DNA from: Maritalea mediterranea
GTDB lineage: Bacteria > Pseudomonadota > Alphaproteobacteria > Rhizobiales > Devosiaceae
Assembly: GCF_021568695.1 (NCBI RefSeq)
Contig: NZ_JAKGTI010000003.1
Location: 80,943 to 144,942, forward strand
DNA: 64,000 nt
Direction: 5' to 3'
The position numbers were made by a program, and so were the translations under genes. The notes under the pieces were generated by a model that was not told the origin of the DNA, made no database searches, and worked only from the letters and a program-made list of their open reading frames with translations. Every line of letters begins with the position of its first letter. The first letter of the stretch is position 1. Positions 61,412 through 64,000 of this stretch are shown here, piece after piece.

Positions 61412-63370
61412 TTAGGGGGTCGCTTGCGCCACATTGAGCGGCGCACTGGCTTCGCGTGACATCAGATCATTGATTTGCGCCATGGTTTGTTCAAACCGAT
61501 CTCGATATTGGTTGGGCAAAGATTTGTCTCGCGGCAGCCGTACGCTGAGCGGATCGACGGTGCGTCCATTGATTTTGATTTCATAATGCAAGTGCGGGCC
61601 GGTGGAGTAGCCGGTGGACCCCACATAGCCGATCACCTGGCCCTGCCGGACGCGGGTGCCAGGCTGCATGCCGCTGGCGATGCGGTTCATGTGGGCATAG
61701 GCGGTTTGGTAGCCGTTCGCGTGGTTCAACTCGACATAGCGACCGTAACCGGAGACCCATTGGGCGCGTTTCACCACGCCATCGCCCCCGGCATAGATTG
61801 GGGTGCCTGTGCGTGCTGCCAGGTCGACCCCAGTGTGCAGTTTGCGGGTTTTGAAAATCGGGTGAATACGGTAGCCATAGTTTGAACGTAGACGCCCCCC
61901 GCCTTCCAGAGGACGGCGCATCAGGAATTTCTTGCCGGTCTGGCCATTTTCGTCAAAGAAATCGACAACACCATCTTCGGTCTGGAACCGATACATGTGC
62001 CGTTCCGTGCCGGCGAGTTCGAGCCCGATATAAAGCAGTTCTTTATTGCCGTTTTCGTCCGGCTCAGTTTGCAGCAACTGGATCTGATCGCCTGGAGAAA
62101 TCTTCTTGGTCAGATCCAGATCGTAGGCAAACATGGCGACGATTCGCTCAATGGTGGCATCTTTCAGGTCCAACTTGCGCCCAGTCTCGTATATGGATCG
62201 GTAGAGCGAAGGTAGATTGGCGACATTGATTTCCTCAGTATCCTCTTCGGGCAGCTCAATGCCTGGTGGCGGCGCGCCGAGGACATAGCGGCCCTCATCC
62301 GTGCGCGCCACGGTGACCAGATGCCGTTCATCCGCATTATAAAGACTCAACAAATAGGGAATTTGGGTTTCCGTACCCGGCTCCAGCCCAAACAAAATGC
62401 GCATGCGAAACCCTTCACGCACTTCGGTCGACGGGTTCACCGACCGCATCGTGCGCTCAATGGCGGCAACCATGCGTTCGGTAAAACCGTTTTTGCTCAA
62501 GACGTCGCCGATCGGGGCTGTTTTGCGCACAGAAATGATGCGTTCGGTTCGGGCTGTCTCGTTGGCGGCAGGTGGCGATTTGGGGACAATTGATACGTTT
62601 TCTGCCACAGATGAGAAGCCATCAGACACGACTGACAATTCGCGCAGGCCAGGCACGCTTTCGGGCGCATAGGCCAGTAGGGCCGAGTCGCTGCCAGAGA
62701 ACGCCCCCTCAACAGTTGTGCGCACATATTCAGCGGCTAAGCGGTCGTCGATGGCTGGCTCCGGTGCAACATTGATGTTAAGGCTCGCTTCCTTTACAGC
62801 AACTTCGCCCTCCACTTCGGCACCATAAATATCGGTGTTGATGGTGCGGGCGTCCTCCGCCAGGGCGATCGGTTGGTTTTTGCGCAGCAACGCGATCGGA
62901 TCATATTTCGGGATGTCGGCGGATAGTGACGTGGCCGATGTGGCCAAAGTTGCATTGATCCGCAAAAAGGGTTGTCGGCGGATACGGTCTGCGCCGTTCA
63001 CCGTTTCCCGGATACTGGCTTCAATGATTTCCCTGTCAGAACGGGTGGCGGCGACAGGACGGACGCGATCAGATTTCTCGGTCACGAGCGTGCCATCTGC
63101 ACTTGAGCTGCCGTCATCCACCAAGTTGGGGCTGAGGGCTGAATAGGGCGTGGCAAAGTCACCCTTACCGTCAAATGACACATAGAGTGCGCTGGCCATC
63201 AGCAACACGCCGGTGACGCCGGTCAGGATGGTGCCGCTCAGCCAGGACAGTGAAATTTCCCGACCATGAGGCATGTGTCCATCATGGGAATTGAGTGTTA
63301 ATGCGGGTGCATCGCGATATCCGGCAGATTTCAAAAGCAGTTTATGCTGTTTGAATTGCATGGGTGTCAC
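61412..63370 (-). CDS. M23-family metallopeptidase, membrane-anchored
   Basis: A peptidoglycan endopeptidase-type protein of 652 residues. One membrane segment near residues 55-75 (LSWLSGTILTGVTGVLLMAS, approximate) anchors a periplasmic part. A LysM-like or OapA-type region (RIVAMFAYDLDLTKKISPGD) precedes the C-terminal LytM domain with zinc motifs HTGVDLAARTGTPIYAGGDG and GPHLHYEIKINGRTVDPLSV. Both His-x3-Asp and HxH are intact, so it is probably active. GTG at 63370 is preferred to ATG at 63361 because AGGAG lies 8 nt upstream of it. Confidence 0.9.
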   Translation of the reverse strand: MTPMQFKQHKLLLKSAGYRDAPALTLNSHDGHMPHGREISLSWLSGTILTGVTGVLLMASALYVSFDGKGDFATPYSALSPNLVDDGSSSADGTLVTEKSDRVRPVAATRSDREIIEASIRETVNGADRIRRQPFLRINATLATSATSLSADIPKYDPIALLRKNQPIALAEDARTINTDIYGAEVEGEVAVKEASLNINVAPEPAIDDRLAAEYVRTTVEGAFSGSDSALLAYAPESVPGLRELSVVSDGFSSVAENVSIVPKSPPAANETARTERIISVRKTAPIGDVLSKNGFTERMVAAIERTMRSVNPSTEVREGFRMRILFGLEPGTETQIPYLLSLYNADERHLVTVARTDEGRYVLGAPPPGIELPEEDTEEINVANLPSLYRSIYETGRKLDLKDATIERIVAMFAYDLDLTKKISPGDQIQLLQTEPDENGNKELLYIGLELAGTERHMYRFQTEDGVVDFFDENGQTGKKFLMRRPLEGGGRLRSNYGYRIHPIFKTRKLHTGVDLAARTGTPIYAGGDGVVKRAQWVSGYGRYVELNHANGYQTAYAHMNRIASGMQPGTRVRQGQVIGYVGSTGYSTGPHLHYEIKINGRTVDPLSVRLPRDKSLPNQYRDRFEQTMAQINDLMSREASAPLNVAQATP

Positions 63371-63666
63371 GCGATACGCTCCTTGGTGGCTGCACAATTA
63401 AGCGCTTTTATATGGCACATATTTGTGATGTGGCGCAAATGGACTGAAAAAACCGCCGCGGGTCTTTATAATGAGACCCTCAAATGCGCCAGCGAGTTGC
63501 AGCCTTTATTGGCGGTAATTGCGGCAAAAATCGGTCACTCCTTTATAAAGTGAAGCCGTATTGAATTTGAGTGGTAAAGAGACTACATTAATGCAGTCGT
63601 CGTTGGACTGATCTGCGCGGGAATAGGCGCATGTCAAAAAAAGTTCATGTTTTTGAAAAAGGGCTG

Positions 63667-63695
63667 TTGACTCTGAAATGCCCTCGCCCTATAAC
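63667..63695 (+). promoter_or_regulatory. rrn promoter P1
   Basis: TTGACT (63667-63672), 17-bp spacer, TATAAC (63690-63695). Both hexamers are close to the sigma-70 consensus. Confidence 0.75.
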
Positions 63696-63789
63696 CCCCG
63701 AGCGCTGAGGGAAACGGGCTCACGAAACACCGGCGGAACTCAGATAACCAACTGAAAAATAAATCAAAATTTAATTTTCAGATTGGGTG

Positions 63790-63818
63790 TTGACAGGGCG
63801 AAAATAAAGCACTATCAA
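63790..63818 (+). promoter_or_regulatory. rrn promoter P2
   Basis: TTGACA (63790-63795), 17-bp spacer, TATCAA (63813-63818), preceded by an A/T-rich stretch that could act as an UP element. Confidence 0.72.
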
Positions 63819-63834
63819 CCGCATCTCTTGAGCG

Positions 63835-63860
63835 TTAAACATTCAGGTTTGAATGTTTAA
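63835..63860 (+). promoter_or_regulatory. rrn leader hairpin (boxB-like position)
   Basis: TTAAACATTCA (63835-63845), GGTT, TGAATGTTTAA (63850-63860): a perfect 11-bp stem in the leader between P2 and boxA. Confidence 0.65.
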
Positions 63861-63930
63861 TTTTCAAGATTTCAGATTGAAAATAGGTTCGCCTATTTTG
63901 GAAATCGAGGACGGGCCCTAGGGCACGTCG

Positions 63931-63943
63931 GTTCTTTGACATT
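63931..63943 (+). promoter_or_regulatory. boxA-like antitermination site
   Basis: GTTCTTTGACATT resembles the rrn boxA element (E. coli TGCTCTTTAACA) that recruits Nus factors to prevent early termination. Confidence 0.7.
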
Positions 63944-64000
63944 GTGAATGAGAGAAGAAAGAGAAACGTGGACGGCGAGGTCCTTGCGGATCTGGTTTTA

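Larger units (their letters stand above)
63371..64000 (+). other. Leader region of a ribosomal RNA operon
   Basis: After the M23 start the window ends in 630 bp without a gene. The last part matches rRNA operon leaders of Hyphomicrobiales: GTTCTTTGACATTGTGAATG, then AGAAGAAAGAGAAACGTGG. The mature 16S start is not reached before base 64000. Tandem promoters, a hairpin and a boxA-like site lie inside. Confidence 0.85.

Noticed and set aside
63344..63553. Small plus-strand open frame beside the M23 start
   Set aside because: It overlaps the M23 gene start, has no ribosome-binding site and leads into rRNA leader sequence.

Overview
The window is chromosomal DNA from an alphaproteobacterium, most probably of the order Hyphomicrobiales (Rhizobiales). 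The main support is gene order. It holds the aerobic cobaltochelatase pair cobS-cobT next to a J-domain protein and a BolA protein; the run xerD / small membrane protein / aroK / aroB / CorC-type protein; the run helicase / S4 protein / fdxA / carD; secA divergent from a parvulin and argJ; and lysC-ptsP-prfA-prmC-DUF4167-clpB. The family (perhaps a marine, Devosiaceae-like bacterium) is a guess. There is no prophage, plasmid backbone, insertion sequence, CRISPR array or recognised defence island. Almost everything is core genome.

Layout. 1-3108: zinc uptake locus, with znuA running off the left edge and facing znuC-znuB-zur across two tandem Zur-box-like palindromes. 3234-7891: an Hsp70-like protein, a DUF1328 membrane microprotein, a single-domain BLUF photosensor with a TTG start, tRNA-Arg(CCT), a thermonuclease-fold protein and an M48 lipoprotein protease. 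7954-13907 (minus strand): carD, fdxA, an S4 RNA-binding protein, a Suv3-like helicase and a DUF3108 protein. 14145-18236: rpmB, a queuosine-precursor transporter, a TetR divergon with twin operators, and an M42 aminopeptidase. 18331-25692: phytase-like esterase, cobT, cobS, J-domain protein, bolA, CorC-like protein and aroB; 25708-33847: aroK, xerD, accA, L,D-transpeptidase, GNAT, SLC13 permease, UDG-like protein, VOC protein and a methyltransferase. 33922-42887: secA; parvulin-argJ-Nudix-orphan Flp pilin; methyltransferase, comF, grxC, nitrilase and DUF1178.

42888-45192 is the least ordinary stretch. It has two repeat-rich intergenic regions around an MFS gene: three 42-nt GC-rich units plus a split copy, and five short palindromes built on a CTTGA-type loop. 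45193-56829 returns to housekeeping genes: ubiG, lysC, ptsP, prfA-prmC, DUF4167, a GlxA/FtrA-type regulator and clpB. 56893-63370 holds a second TetR divergon with twin operators (GST plus a minimal haem-copper-oxidase-like membrane protein), a 647-bp non-coding stretch with two perfect tetraloop hairpins, VOC, DoxX-like and CBS-domain proteins, and an M23 peptidoglycan hydrolase. 63371-64000 is the leader of a ribosomal RNA operon, with two tandem promoters, a hairpin and a boxA-like site; the 16S gene would start just beyond the window.

No complete novel multi-gene system could be demonstrated. The best leads are the candidate structured RNA at 59546-59620, the repeat families at 42.9-45.1 kb, the TetR/GST/oxidase-like divergon and the tandem Zur sites. 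All function calls come from reading translated sequence and recalling families; no database search was run.
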